Positions 23,831 through 32,174 of a DNA stretch of 64,000 nucleotides are shown here, in pieces; within the stretch, counting starts at the first letter, position 1, and each line of letters begins with the position of its first letter. The notes beneath the pieces were generated by a model. That model was not told the DNA's origin. It made no database searches and was given only the letters and a program-made list of their open reading frames with translations. A program made the translations under genes and the position numbers. Source of the stretch: Ferrimonas sediminum (GTDB lineage: Bacteria > Pseudomonadota > Gammaproteobacteria > Enterobacterales > Shewanellaceae); NCBI RefSeq assembly GCF_900100175.1, contig NZ_FNEM01000001.1, forward strand, positions 124,001 through 188,000. Direction: 5' to 3'.

Positions 23831-24004
23831 TCAGGGGCTCCGGCGGTGGACGACCCACAGGGCGTGAAGAATGCCGGGGACAAAGAACAGCAGGCAGGCC
23901 AGCAGGTTCACCAGCAGGTCCCGTCCCAGCCCCCGGTGCAGGAACACCGCCACAGGGGGCAGAAGGATGGCAATCAGCGTCAGCAACAGGGTATCAGTGT
24001 CCAT
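23831..24004 (-). CDS. PMP3/YqaE-type small membrane protein
   Basis: A 57-residue frame that is too short for usual ORF cut-offs. GGAGGG stands 7 bases before ATG 24004. The protein has two hydrophobic helices (TLLLTLIAILLPPVAVFL and LLVNLLACLLFFVPGILHAL) joined by a short basic loop (HRGLGRD) and ends in WVVHRRSP. The LPPVAVFL, GLGRDLLVNLLAC and PGILHALWVV segments are the signature of the PMP3/UPF0057 (YqaE) stress-linked membrane family. Function in bacteria is unclear. Confidence 0.88.
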   Translation of the reverse strand: MDTDTLLLTLIAILLPPVAVFLHRGLGRDLLVNLLACLLFFVPGILHALWVVHRRSP

Positions 24005-24049
24005 GGGTACGCCCTCCGGTTCTCTTAAGTATAGCGCTGAAAGGTCGAG

Positions 24050-24721
24050 CTATTTGGGCCACAGGGGCGGTGTCTGTTGCCACTGTTGCAGCTGCGTCAG
24101 CAGCGCCGGAGCCTGAAACTCCGCGCCCTGTTTTGGCAGGGCATAGAAGTGGTGCTCTTGTCCGCCAAGATCAAAGGTCAGGCTGAGCGCGTGCAGGTAG
24201 GTGCGTTCGGCTTCGCTGCCACCGTACAGCGCGTCGCCGAGAATGGGGGCACCCAGACTCTTGAGAGTGACGCGGATCTGGTGGGTTTTTCCGGACAGCG
24301 GCCGCAGCAGGTAGGCGCGTTGCCCCTGCCCCAGACCGTGGCTGACAAACTGGGTGTGGGCCGGATTGCCTTCGCCCTCCCTGGCCAGTTTCCAGGCACC
24401 GCGGCGGGCCTTGACGATGTGGCCTTTGATGCTGCCCTGCTTCTTTTTGGGCTTGCGATCCGACAACGCCAGGTAGCGCTTCTCCATTCGGTGGCCGCTG
24501 AACGCCTCGGTGAGCGCGGCGGCCGTGGCCGGATTGGTGGCCAGCACCAGCACGCCGGAGGTGACGGTGTCGAGCCGGTGTACCGGGTAGAGTTTCAATG
24601 ACAGCTGTCGCTCCAGTTGCACCACCAGGCCCGGTTGGCCATCCTGGCTGTGGAAATGGATGCCAGCGGGTTTGTTGATCACCACGAAGTCGGGGTGTTG
24701 GTGCAGAATTGGAATCATCAT
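24050..24721 (-). CDS. RluA-family RNA pseudouridine synthase
   Basis: A 223-residue enzyme that isomerises uridine to pseudouridine in rRNA or tRNA. The catalytic motif HRLDTVTSGVLVLA, with the essential Asp, is near residue 50, preceded by FVVINKPAGIHFHS. The later family segments RPLSGKTHQIRVTLKSLGAPILGDALYGG are intact. There is no S4 domain; the length fits the short RluA-like subgroup. The target uridine is unknown. Two ATG codons in tandem begin the frame, and the ribosome site is weak. Confidence 0.92.
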   Translation of the reverse strand: MMIPILHQHPDFVVINKPAGIHFHSQDGQPGLVVQLERQLSLKLYPVHRLDTVTSGVLVLATNPATAAALTEAFSGHRMEKRYLALSDRKPKKKQGSIKGHIVKARRGAWKLAREGEGNPAHTQFVSHGLGQGQRAYLLRPLSGKTHQIRVTLKSLGAPILGDALYGGSEAERTYLHALSLTFDLGGQEHHFYALPKQGAEFQAPALLTQLQQWQQTPPLWPK

Positions 24722-24911
24722 GAACTCAAGGGAAAACGACTAAAGTGCCTGACCACAGGCGCCGAAAGGCACCAGTGTAGCAGATGCGACGGGCAGGTTG
24801 ATAAAGCCTGGGGAGGGTTAGGGTACCTCGATGATGCCCGGCGGCCGTTTGCCTGGCCCGGCGTCGGTCTGATAGCGTGGATACCCAATTGTCGACACAA
24901 GGATCTGGCCC

Positions 24912-25313
24912 ATGAGTCCCATCCCCTCCATCGCCCGCTGCAGTTGCGGCCAACTTCAGGCCGAAGTGACAGGTGCGCCGCTGCGGGTGTCGGTGTGCCA
25001 CTGCCGGGCCTGCCAGCGCCGCAGTGGCAATGTGTTTGCCACTCAGGCCCGCTTTGCGGAGCAGCAGGTGCAGGTAAGCGGCGAGTCGAGCCGGTACCGG
25101 CGGCAGGCGGACAGCGGCAATGAAGTCGAGTTTCATTTCTGCCCCCAATGTGGTGCCACGGTGTATTTTCGTCTGCTGGCCCTGCCCGGTGCCATCGCCA
25201 TTCCGGTGGGCGCCTTTGCCGACAATGGCTTTGCTGCTCCCGAGCTGTCCATTTACGAGGTGCGCCAACACCCCTGGGTGCGGATGCCGGACGACATCGA
25301 TCACCATCCATAA
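24912..25313 (+). CDS. GFA/CENP-V family zinc protein
   Basis: A 133-residue member of the glutathione-dependent formaldehyde-activating enzyme family (a Mss4-like fold). Zinc cysteines are in CSCGQLQAEV, VCHCRACQRRSG and FCPQCGATVYF. Most members are uncharacterised, and a formaldehyde-glutathione role should not be assumed. AAGGA precedes the start. It is a single gene, convergent with the beta-barrel gene across a hairpin. Confidence 0.87.
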   Translation: MSPIPSIARCSCGQLQAEVTGAPLRVSVCHCRACQRRSGNVFATQARFAEQQVQVSGESSRYRRQADSGNEVEFHFCPQCGATVYFRLLALPGAIAIPVGAFADNGFAAPELSIYEVRQHPWVRMPDDIDHHP

Positions 25314-25316
25314 CAG

Positions 25317-25342
25317 AAAAAAGCCAGGCACAGGCCTGGCTT
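25317..25342 (-). terminator. Terminator of the beta-barrel gene
   Basis: Stem AGCCAGG / CCTGGCT followed by TTTTTTC on the minus strand. Confidence 0.7.
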
Positions 25343-25360
25343 GGTCACGAGGGCGCGGCG

Positions 25361-26566
25361 TCAGAAGTGGGCACCGACCCACAGCCACAGCTTGTCGGTA
25401 TCCACCTTATCGCTGGCGGCGTCGCCGGCGGAGTAGGTGGCGTACTTAATGCCGCCGTTGTAGTGCTTGGCGAACTTGGTGGTGTACTGCAGATTCCACT
25501 CATCGCCGAGATCGCTGACCCCCGGGGTGGACTGTTCGGCATCGAAGTCGTGGTAGGCCAGGGTCCAGGTGCCCAGCGGCAGTTGACCCGTCAGGGTCAG
25601 GTAGAGATCCTCCAGCCCCTGGCTGGGGGTGGTCAGGAACTGATCGGCCCAGCCGTTGAACTTATGCAGGGTGGCCAGCGGGGTGGCAAAGCCGTAGTTG
25701 CCGCTGTCAGACCCCAGCACTTCGTAGCCCAGGGTGGCCTTCAGGCCAAACAGGCCGACACCCCCCTCCAGCAGCCAGTAATCGGCGTCGAAACTGGTGC
25801 CGGCGCTGTCCGACTCCTGGGTGGCCCATTCGGCGGCGTAGGATACCGTGGTGCCTCTCAGGTCGGTGTTGCCGGCAAAGCGTACGCCCCAGGTGTCTAG
25901 GTCGTTGTCGGTGTTGTCGTCGACTTCCAGCAGATAGCCATAGCCCACCAGGGTGCCGAAATCGGTCTTGTAGCTGGCGTTCAGCAGATGGTCATCGGCG
26001 TTGACGTCGCGCTCCTCGGCGAAGATGCGGTTGCGCTGGCTGAGATAGCCGTAGTTGAGGCTCAGGTTCTTCATCGGTGTGTAGCCGATGGTGGCACCGT
26101 CGAAGGTCTGCCGATCCTGGCGCCAGCCTACGTGACCGACGAAGCGCTGATTGTCCCAGGCGATCACCTGGCGGCCGAGTTTGATGGTCATCATACGGTT
26201 TTTGTACTGCAGCAGTGCCTGATCCAGTTCGGTCGTTTCCGGATCGGCGATCACCGAATAGTCCGGCCGGGATTCCAGTCCGTCGTCGTAGTCATCGACA
26301 CCGAATACCTGGCGGGAGTCTTCAAACTCTACCAGGGCAGAGAAGCCGTAGGCGGCACCGGTCTCATAGGTCAGTCGGGTTCTCAGGGTAAGGGCATCGG
26401 CGTCCTTAAGGGGGTTGTCCTGCTGCACATTCTCATAGCGCATTCGCAGATCCAGGGTGGCCTTGCCGGAGGTGATGGCGTTGGCCACCGGGTCGGTGGC
26501 GGCGAACAGCCAGCCGGGGGTAAGAGCCAGCGCCAGTGACGCGGCCAGAGTCATCAGTTTCATCAT
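25361..26566 (-). CDS. Outer membrane beta-barrel protein, alginate-export-domain-like
   Basis: A 401-residue protein with a signal peptide (LAASLALALTPGWLFA) and alternating beta-strand residues to a C-terminal phenylalanine (WVGAHF), so it is an outer membrane channel. Segments such as RMRYENVQQDNPLKDADALTLRTRL, KLGRQVIAWDNQRFVGHVGWRQ and FDGATIGYTP match the alginate_exp/DUF1302-like porin group. The substrate is not known. TAAGGA lies 4 bases before the first ATG and 7 before the second (26563), so either may be used. About 270 bases of A/T-rich promoter region lie upstream. Confidence 0.82.
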   Translation of the reverse strand: MMKLMTLAASLALALTPGWLFAATDPVANAITSGKATLDLRMRYENVQQDNPLKDADALTLRTRLTYETGAAYGFSALVEFEDSRQVFGVDDYDDGLESRPDYSVIADPETTELDQALLQYKNRMMTIKLGRQVIAWDNQRFVGHVGWRQDRQTFDGATIGYTPMKNLSLNYGYLSQRNRIFAEERDVNADDHLLNASYKTDFGTLVGYGYLLEVDDNTDNDLDTWGVRFAGNTDLRGTTVSYAAEWATQESDSAGTSFDADYWLLEGGVGLFGLKATLGYEVLGSDSGNYGFATPLATLHKFNGWADQFLTTPSQGLEDLYLTLTGQLPLGTWTLAYHDFDAEQSTPGVSDLGDEWNLQYTTKFAKHYNGGIKYATYSAGDAASDKVDTDKLWLWVGAHF

Positions 26567-26838
26567 CCATTCCTTAGTTATTGCGAGTCACTCCGTTCCG
26601 GGCGCCTCGATCCTTGGCCCGGTGGTGTTACCGAATCCTCCTGTCGGTTTCCTTAAGTGATAACTCTAATTTAGCCGTTTACGTCACTTTTGCAGTAATA
26701 ATCATCATTTTCTGTGTAACGCCAGCGACATGGTTGTGAATGGATTTCAGTTGTTGGGGCTGGACGCCAGGCTGAATAGCTTGTCGTTATCGGACTGTGC
26801 CGGACCGCCCGGGAGGAGGGGCCCTTCCCGGGGGTAAT

Positions 26839-27657
26839 TCAGGACTGAGTCTTGCTCTTCAGCCAGCGGGGCTCGGACACCAGGCCCACCACCTGACCGG
26901 GACGCAACTCCGGCCCGTGCTCTGCCAGCTTCAGGGTCAGTTCACCGGTGTCGGCATTGTAGTGGCTCACCTCGGCATGGCCTCGGCGCTTGGGCAGGTG
27001 ATCGCCGACATCGCTGGTGGGGCCGATGGCGTCGATCTTGCCGTGACCCATCAGAATCAGCGGATCACACAGGTTGAGGGTTTCCGACACCGAATGGCTG
27101 ATGTAGACCATGGGGAACGGAGTGGCGGTGTCGTTAAGAAAGCCCATCAGGTGCTGGCGGCTGGCAAAATCCAGTGCCGCCAGGGGCTCATCCAGCAGCA
27201 GGATTTTCGGTGCCGCCATCAGCGCCCGGGCGATGGCGACCCGTTGCCGCTGGCCAGCGGACAGTGACGGTGCCGGCTTCTCCATCAGCGGCCGAATGTC
27301 GCAGCCGTCGATCACTTTCTGCAGGGGAATGAATTTGTCTTTGGCCTGGCGCCGGGCCAGATCCAGGTTGCCTCGAACCGTCAGGTGCGGAAACAGTCGG
27401 CTGTCCTGAAATACCATGCCGATGCGGCGCTGCTCCGGTGGCACAAACAGCCCCTTGGCGCTGTCCTGCAACACCACCCCATCCAGTTCGATGGTGCCTT
27501 CCAGCTCCCGGTTGAGTCCGGCAATGGCCCGCAGCAGCGAGGTCTTGCCAGCCCCGGACGGGCCAAACAGACCGGTGATGCCGCGCATCTCCAGATCGCA
27601 CTTGGCTTCCAGATTAAACTGGCCCAGTTGCCCCTTCAGGTCGAATTTCAGTTGCAT
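26839..27657 (-). CDS. modC: Molybdate ABC transporter ATPase ModC (short form)
   Basis: A 272-residue ATPase that drives molybdate import. Walker A GPSGAGKTS, Q-loop MVFQDSRLFPHL, signature LSAGQRQRVAIARAL, Walker B ILLLDEPLAALD and switch VYISHSVSE are all intact. E. coli ModC has 352 residues; here the C-terminal TOBE/Mop regulatory domain is cut to about 60 residues, so oxyanion sensing through that domain is probably reduced. It lies 2 bases after modB and is the last gene of the moa-mod block. Confidence 0.94.
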   Translation of the reverse strand: MQLKFDLKGQLGQFNLEAKCDLEMRGITGLFGPSGAGKTSLLRAIAGLNRELEGTIELDGVVLQDSAKGLFVPPEQRRIGMVFQDSRLFPHLTVRGNLDLARRQAKDKFIPLQKVIDGCDIRPLMEKPAPSLSAGQRQRVAIARALMAAPKILLLDEPLAALDFASRQHLMGFLNDTATPFPMVYISHSVSETLNLCDPLILMGHGKIDAIGPTSDVGDHLPKRRGHAEVSHYNADTGELTLKLAEHGPELRPGQVVGLVSEPRWLKSKTQS

Positions 27658-27659
27658 GC

Positions 27660-28346
27660 TTACCAGTATCCCCAGCGGCGTTCATTTTGTTGCAGGAAAC
27701 CGTAGATGAACACCAGCAGCGACATGGACAGGACCAGCAGGCCGCCCGCCAGGGTGTGGGCCTGGTCATAGGCCAGGGCCTCTACGTGTTCAAACAGGGC
27801 GATGGAGATCACCTGGGTTTCTCCGGGAATGTTGCCGCCAATCATCAATACCACCCCGAACTCCCCCAGGGTGTGGGCGAATCCCAGCATCGACGCCAGC
27901 AGAAAACTGCGCTTGGTCATGGGGAACACCACATAATGGAAGCGTTGCCAGCGGCCCATGCCCAGGGTGGCGGCCGCCTCCAGTTCGCCGGTGCCCATGG
28001 TGACAAAGCCGGATTGCAGTGGCTGTACCACAAACGGCAGAGAATAGATCATCGAGCCGATCACCAGCCCGGTGAAGGAGAACGCCAGTGACTGGCCAAA
28101 CAGCTCCTGAAAGGTCGAGCCCATGGCGTACTGGGGGGAGAACGCCAGTAGCAGGTAGAAGCCCAGCACCGTCGGCGGCAGCACCAGCGGCAGGGCCACC
28201 ACGGCTTCCACCATGGGCCGCAACCGGGAGCGGCTGTGGGCCAGCCACCAGGCCAGTGGCGGGCACACCAGAATCAGGGCGATGGTGGTGATGGTGGCCA
28301 GTTTGAAGGTGACCCACAGGGCCTCGATATCAGCGGACAGCAACAT
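27660..28346 (-). CDS. modB: Molybdate ABC transporter permease ModB
   Basis: A 228-residue inner membrane permease with five or so helices. The ABC coupling EAA loop is seen as ELEAAATLGMGRWQRFHYVVFP. ALPLVLPPTVLGFYLLLAF and HTLGEFGVVLMIGGNIPGET are ModB signatures. The gene overlaps the modA end by 17 bases, consistent with translational coupling. Co-operates with ModA and ModC. Confidence 0.96.
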   Translation of the reverse strand: MLLSADIEALWVTFKLATITTIALILVCPPLAWWLAHSRSRLRPMVEAVVALPLVLPPTVLGFYLLLAFSPQYAMGSTFQELFGQSLAFSFTGLVIGSMIYSLPFVVQPLQSGFVTMGTGELEAAATLGMGRWQRFHYVVFPMTKRSFLLASMLGFAHTLGEFGVVLMIGGNIPGETQVISIALFEHVEALAYDQAHTLAGGLLVLSMSLLVFIYGFLQQNERRWGYW

Positions 28347-29073
28347 AGCTGCTGACCTGGTATCCGGCGTCGGAAATCAATTGGTGTTGTTCGGCCATAA
28401 AGGTCAGCAGTTGCTGGGCCACCTCAGGGTATTGGCTGCGGCTCAGAACCACGGCCTGCTGCTCCAGTGGGCTGTAGTAGCTGTCCGGAATGATCCAGTA
28501 GCGATCCGGGCTGACGTTGGCGGAGCGCAGTTGCGACAGCGCCACCAGGCCGGCCTGGACGTTACCGCTGTCCACATACTGGTAGGCCTGCAGGATGTTG
28601 GCACCGGTGACGATGCGGCCATGGAGTCGTTCCTTGGCGTTGAGTCGAATCAGTACCTGGTTGGCGGCGGCCCCGTACGGTGCCAGTCTGGGGTTGGCAA
28701 TGGACAGCTTATCCTGCCATTGGCTCAGGCTGGCTTCACTGGGGTGCCCCTGGCGTTGCCAGTAGGCCAGTTGGCCGATGGCGTAGGTGGTGCGGCTGCC
28801 GGAAACCGCTTTGCCATCGGCTTCCAACAGGGCAGGGCGCTCTTTATCGGCAGCCAGGAACAGGTCGAAGGGGGCACCGTGCTGGATCTGGGTGTAGAGG
28901 CCTCCGGTGGAACCGGAGGAGATCCGAATTCGGTGGCCGGTTTCGGCCTCGAAACGCTGGGCGACCTCGGAGAAAGTGTGGGCAAAATTGGCTGCCACGG
29001 CCACCTTCAGTTCCTGTGCGTGTGCGCTACAGCCGACGATCACCAGCAGGCTGGCGATAAAGAGACGCATCAT
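28330..29073 (-). CDS. modA: Molybdate-binding periplasmic protein ModA
   Basis: A 247-residue periplasmic binding protein. ATG 29073 is chosen: GAGGAAT lies 8 bases upstream and the start falls just after the moaE stop, while the longer frame would overlap moaE. Signal peptide MRLFIASLLVIVGCSAHA, then KVAVAANFAHTF, ISSGSTGGLYTQIQHGAPFDLFLAAD and LAPYGAAANQVL, which hold the ligand-binding serines and alanines of ModA. Together with modBC it forms the molybdate importer feeding the neighbouring moa genes. Confidence 0.95.
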   Translation of the reverse strand: MMRLFIASLLVIVGCSAHAQELKVAVAANFAHTFSEVAQRFEAETGHRIRISSGSTGGLYTQIQHGAPFDLFLAADKERPALLEADGKAVSGSRTTYAIGQLAYWQRQGHPSEASLSQWQDKLSIANPRLAPYGAAANQVLIRLNAKERLHGRIVTGANILQAYQYVDSGNVQAGLVALSQLRSANVSPDRYWIIPDSYYSPLEQQAVVLSRSQYPEVAQQLLTFMAEQHQLISDAGYQVSSYVAVR

Positions 29074-29078
29074 AACGG

Positions 29079-29531
29079 TTATTCCTCGTGCCACATCTCG
29101 GCGGCTTGTTGGTCTGAGTCCTTGGCTTCCACCCAGTGGGCTTCGGCGTCGGTTTGCTCTTTTTTCCAGAACGGGGCCCGGGTCTTGAGGAAGTCGATCA
29201 GATACTCGCCGGCGGCGAAAGCCGCTTTGCGGTGGGCGCTGGAGACGCCGATAAACACAATCTGATCGCTCAGGCTCAGGGGGCCGACGCGGTGGATGAT
29301 GGTCACTTCATCCAGTGGCCAGCGCTGGCGGGCCTCCTGCTCGATCTGGGTCAGTACCGCTTCGGTCATGCCGGGGTAGTGCTCCAACACCATGTTGGTG
29401 ACCCCCTGGTTGTCACCGAAATCGCGGACCTTACCAACAAAGGTCACCACGGCACCGCAGGCGGGGTTGTCGGCCAGCCTGGCGTACTCGTCGGCGACGC
29501 AGAAATCTTGGGTTTGTACCCGGTTCATCAT
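29079..29531 (-). CDS. moaE: Molybdopterin synthase large subunit MoaE
   Basis: A 150-residue catalytic subunit of molybdopterin synthase. Motifs: GAVVTFVGKVRDF, LEHYPGMTE, IIHRVGPLSLSDQIV, SSAHRKAAFAAGEYLIDFLKTRAPFWKKE (with the catalytic lysine). It starts next to the moaD stop (the two share position 29531). It uses the thiocarboxylated MoaD tail made with MoeB. Confidence 0.96.
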   Translation of the reverse strand: MMNRVQTQDFCVADEYARLADNPACGAVVTFVGKVRDFGDNQGVTNMVLEHYPGMTEAVLTQIEQEARQRWPLDEVTIIHRVGPLSLSDQIVFIGVSSAHRKAAFAAGEYLIDFLKTRAPFWKKEQTDAEAHWVEAKDSDQQAAEMWHEE

Positions 29532-29779
29532 TAGCCTCCGGTTACTGGTGGGAAGAAGGCAACCTCATCACCGTCTTCCAGTTCGACCTGCCATTGGCTC
29601 AGCGTCTGGTTAACGGCCACTAACAGGTTGTCAGTTCCCAGGGCCTGTTCCCATTTGTCTCCCTGGGCAGCCAGGAAGGTGCGTAGGCTGTTGGTGGTCA
29701 TGCAGTGCTGGTACTCCAGCTCAATCTGGTCAACACCAATCACTTCCCGCACCTGAGCGAAAAACAGAACCTTAATCAT
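29531..29779 (-). CDS. moaD: Molybdopterin synthase sulfur carrier MoaD
   Basis: An 82-residue ubiquitin-fold protein ending in VTGG, the Gly-Gly tail that carries sulfur. Start ATG 29779 sits one base after the moaC stop; the longer frame in the same phase would overlap moaC. IKVLFFAQVREVIGV at the N-terminus and LEDGDEVAFFPPVTGG at the end are typical. Confidence 0.95.
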   Translation of the reverse strand: MIKVLFFAQVREVIGVDQIELEYQHCMTTNSLRTFLAAQGDKWEQALGTDNLLVAVNQTLSQWQVELEDGDEVAFFPPVTGG

Positions 29780-29780
29780 T

Positions 29781-30263
29781 TTATGCCTCGTCAATCTTAA
29801 AGTGGCCGGATTTGCCGCCACGCTTCTCGAGAAGCTTAACACCGTCGATGACCATATCCTTTTGCACCGCTTTACACATGTCGTAAATGGTGAGCGCCGC
29901 CACAGATGCGGCGGTCAGGGCTTCCATTTCGACGCCGGTTTGCCCGGACAGCTTGCACAGGCTGCGGATGCGAACCTGGCTGAGTTCGGGCTCCGGAATC
30001 AGATCCAGCTCCACCTTGGTCAGCATCAGCGGGTGGCACAGGGGAATCAGGTTGGAGGTCTGCTTGGCGGCCATGATGCCGGCGACGCGGGCGGTGGCAA
30101 ACACATCCCCTTTGTGGTGACGTCCTTCAACGATCATTGCCAGCGTGTCCGGCGCCATCTTGACGATCGCTTCGGCACGGGCTTCACGCTCGGTCGCCTG
30201 CTTCTCGGTAACGTCCACCATGTGGGCTTCGCCCTTGGGGTTGATGTGGGTAAATCCGCTCAT
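29781..30263 (-). CDS. moaC: Cyclic pyranopterin monophosphate synthase MoaC
   Basis: A 160-residue enzyme that acts after MoaA to make cPMP. Seen: [52 protein letters not shown] (with the essential His), [22 protein letters not shown] and the late Lys-rich [10 protein letters not shown]. It lies 2 bases from moaB and 1 base from moaD in the same operon. Confidence 0.97.
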   Translation of the reverse strand: MSGFTHINPKGEAHMVDVTEKQATEREARAEAIVKMAPDTLAMIVEGRHHKGDVFATARVAGIMAAKQTSNLIPLCHPLMLTKVELDLIPEPELSQVRIRSLCKLSGQTGVEMEALTAASVAALTIYDMCKAVQKDMVIDGVKLLEKRGGKSGHFKIDEA

Positions 30264-30265
30264 GT

Positions 30266-30790
30266 TCAGGCCTCAACCGGTTTCAGGTGGGTAACGAAGT
30301 TGCACGGCTTGTGGGTGCTGTCCAGCTGCTCCACCAGAATCTTGTTCCAGCCGGTGCGGCAGGCGCCGGTGGAGCCGGGCAGGCAGAAGATGGCGGTACG
30401 GTTGGCCATGCCGCCAATGGCGCGGCTCTGGACGGTGCTGGTGCCCAGTTCGGTAAAGGTGATGTGGCGGAACAGCTCGCCAAAGCCTTCGATCTGCTTG
30501 TCGAACAGTACTGCCACAGACTCCGGGGTGGAGTCGCGCTCGGTGAAGCCGGTACCGCCGGTGGTGATCACCACCTGCACGTTGTCGGAGGCGATCCACT
30601 CGGACAGGACGGCGCGAATCTGGTACTTGTCGTCCTTGATGATGCGGCGATCCGCCAGCTTGTGGCCGGCAGCCAGCAACGAGTCTTCCAGAAACTGGCC
30701 GGATTTGTCGGTGTCGAAATCGCGGGTATCGGACAGGGTCAGAACGGCGATGTTCAGAGGTACAAAATTAGCTTGTGACAGGTGTCCCAT
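30266..30790 (-). CDS. moaB: Molybdenum cofactor biosynthesis protein MoaB
   Basis: A 174-residue MogA/MoaB-family protein, predicted to bind and adenylate molybdopterin. Seen: [37 protein letters not shown], and [14 protein letters not shown] in the MPT-binding cleft. No separate mogA is visible in the window. It lies 71 bases after moaA, a gap large enough for a secondary promoter (TATACT is seen there). Confidence 0.95.
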   Translation of the reverse strand: MGHLSQANFVPLNIAVLTLSDTRDFDTDKSGQFLEDSLLAAGHKLADRRIIKDDKYQIRAVLSEWIASDNVQVVITTGGTGFTERDSTPESVAVLFDKQIEGFGELFRHITFTELGTSTVQSRAIGGMANRTAIFCLPGSTGACRTGWNKILVEQLDSTHKPCNFVTHLKPVEA

Positions 30791-30861
30791 AATGGTGTCT
30801 CTTTGTTGGTTTAGCGCCCTAGTATATGGACGACTGAATTCGGTTAGTTGCGCTGGATCAG

Positions 30862-31842
30862 TTAGCCGCCTATCGACGCCAGATGCTGGGTGACGCCGGT
30901 CAGGCCCTGATGCAGCTGGTGAGTCTCGGTTTTCTGTTTCAGCTGTTGATGCAGGCGGGCGACCAGCGCCGCCTGATGATCATCGTGCCCCAGCAGGTCC
31001 CGCAGTTCCACGCCACATTCGGTGAACAGACACAGGTGCAGTTTGCCGATGGCGGAGACCCGTAAACGGTTGCAGGTGGCACAGAAATCTTTGGCGTAGG
31101 GCATGATCAGGCCGATGCGGCCCTGATAATCCGGGTGACTGAAGTTTTGTGCCGGGCCGTCAACCGGTCCCCGAGGGTCTTCGGTCCACCCCTGTGCCAA
31201 CAGCTGCTGCTTGATCACCATGCCGGAGACGTGGTGACGCTGGAAATACTCCTGCCCCAGTCCGGTTTCCATCAGTTCGATAAAGCGGATGTCCACCGGG
31301 CGCCGGCGAATGTATTCCAGGAAGTTCGGCAGCTGGTGAGCGTTGAGTTCGTTCAGCAGTACCACATTGATTTTGACCTTGTGGTAGTCGGCGTCCAGCG
31401 CCGCCTCAATGCCATCGAGCACTTTTTGCTGGCGGCCATCGCCGGTGATCTGTCGAAACAGCTTTTCATCCAGGCTGTCGAGGGAGACGTTGATCTGACT
31501 CAGCCCCAGTTGACGCCAGCGATGAGCGTTCTCCGGCAGCCGGTAGCCATTGGTGGTGGTGGCGACGGTGTCGATGCCCGGGGTGTTGGCAGCCAGTTCA
31601 ATGACCTGATCGAAGTCTTTGCGCAGGGTGGGTTCCCCGCCGGTGATGCGAATCTTGCGGGTGCCGACAGTGGCGAACGCCCGGATAACCCGGCCGATCT
31701 CGTCCACGGACAAAAAGCGGGATTTGCCACTGCGCTGATAGCCATCGGGCAGGCAGTATTGGCATTTGAAATTACAGGCGTCGGTAATGGAGAGACGCAG
31801 GTAATGAAATTCTCGACCATAGCGGTCTTGGAGTTCTGTCAT
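30862..31842 (-). CDS. moaA: GTP 3',8-cyclase MoaA (radical SAM)
   Basis: A 326-residue first enzyme of molybdopterin synthesis. The N-terminal [4Fe-4S]/SAM cluster CNFKCQYC (about residues 22-29), GGEPTLR, TTNGYRL, INVSLDSLD, and the second cluster FCATCNRLRVSAIGKLHLCLF, together with the C-terminal end IGG. The ribosome site AAAGGTGAC lies within a structured leader (see the Moco riboswitch candidate). First gene of the moaABCDE-modABC block. Confidence 0.97.
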   Translation of the reverse strand: MTELQDRYGREFHYLRLSITDACNFKCQYCLPDGYQRSGKSRFLSVDEIGRVIRAFATVGTRKIRITGGEPTLRKDFDQVIELAANTPGIDTVATTTNGYRLPENAHRWRQLGLSQINVSLDSLDEKLFRQITGDGRQQKVLDGIEAALDADYHKVKINVVLLNELNAHQLPNFLEYIRRRPVDIRFIELMETGLGQEYFQRHHVSGMVIKQQLLAQGWTEDPRGPVDGPAQNFSHPDYQGRIGLIMPYAKDFCATCNRLRVSAIGKLHLCLFTECGVELRDLLGHDDHQAALVARLHQQLKQKTETHQLHQGLTGVTQHLASIGG

Positions 31843-31845
31843 GTG

Positions 31846-31917
31846 TCACCTTTCCAAACACGGGAGGTAGCGAGATTTCTCTGCGTTACCCTGGTGGCGG
31901 TATGCCACGGCTTGAAG
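31846..31917 (-). promoter_or_regulatory. Candidate Moco riboswitch upstream of moaA
   Basis: On the minus strand, GCCGTGGCATACCGCCACC, then GGTAACGC...GCTACC, then CTCCCGTGTTTGGAAAGGTG precedes moaA. Nested stems are visible (GTGGC/GCCAC and GGTA-GC/GC-TACC), and the last block closely resembles the end of the E. coli moaA Moco-RNA leader as recalled. It would sense molybdenum cofactor and adjust moaA translation. Assignment is by eye, not by covariance search. Confidence 0.65.
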
Positions 31918-32061
31918 ACCATATATTCACTTAGGTCGGTCAAGCTCGGTTCACAACTTCCGCTAAGTTTAATCCATTATGTTCAACAACAACAATGTGG
32001 CTGGATCACAGAATTGATGCTGTTGTGAATCCTGTTTTGCTATAACGGTGAAAAATGAAAC

Positions 32062-32108
32062 AACTGGTAGGAACAGCTAACGGTGGCTTTTCAACCAAAC
32101 GCGCGTTT
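32062..32108. promoter_or_regulatory. FadR-like and PsrA-like sites upstream of ETF-QO
   Basis: AACTGGTAGGAACAGCT (32062-32078) is close to the FadR 17-mer (CTGGTNNGACCNG core). CAAACGCGCGTTTA (32096-32109) contains the perfect palindrome AAACGCGCGTTT and fits the PsrA pattern (G/C)AAAC-N2-4-GTTT(G/C) except for the last base. Both regulators control fatty-acid oxidation, which suits ETF-ubiquinone oxidoreductase. Confidence 0.5.
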
Positions 32109-32174
32109 AATTTTTGTCGTTATGCAGTAAGCTAGGAGGCATTAGGGAGATAAGAACGACAAAGGAATAACAAG

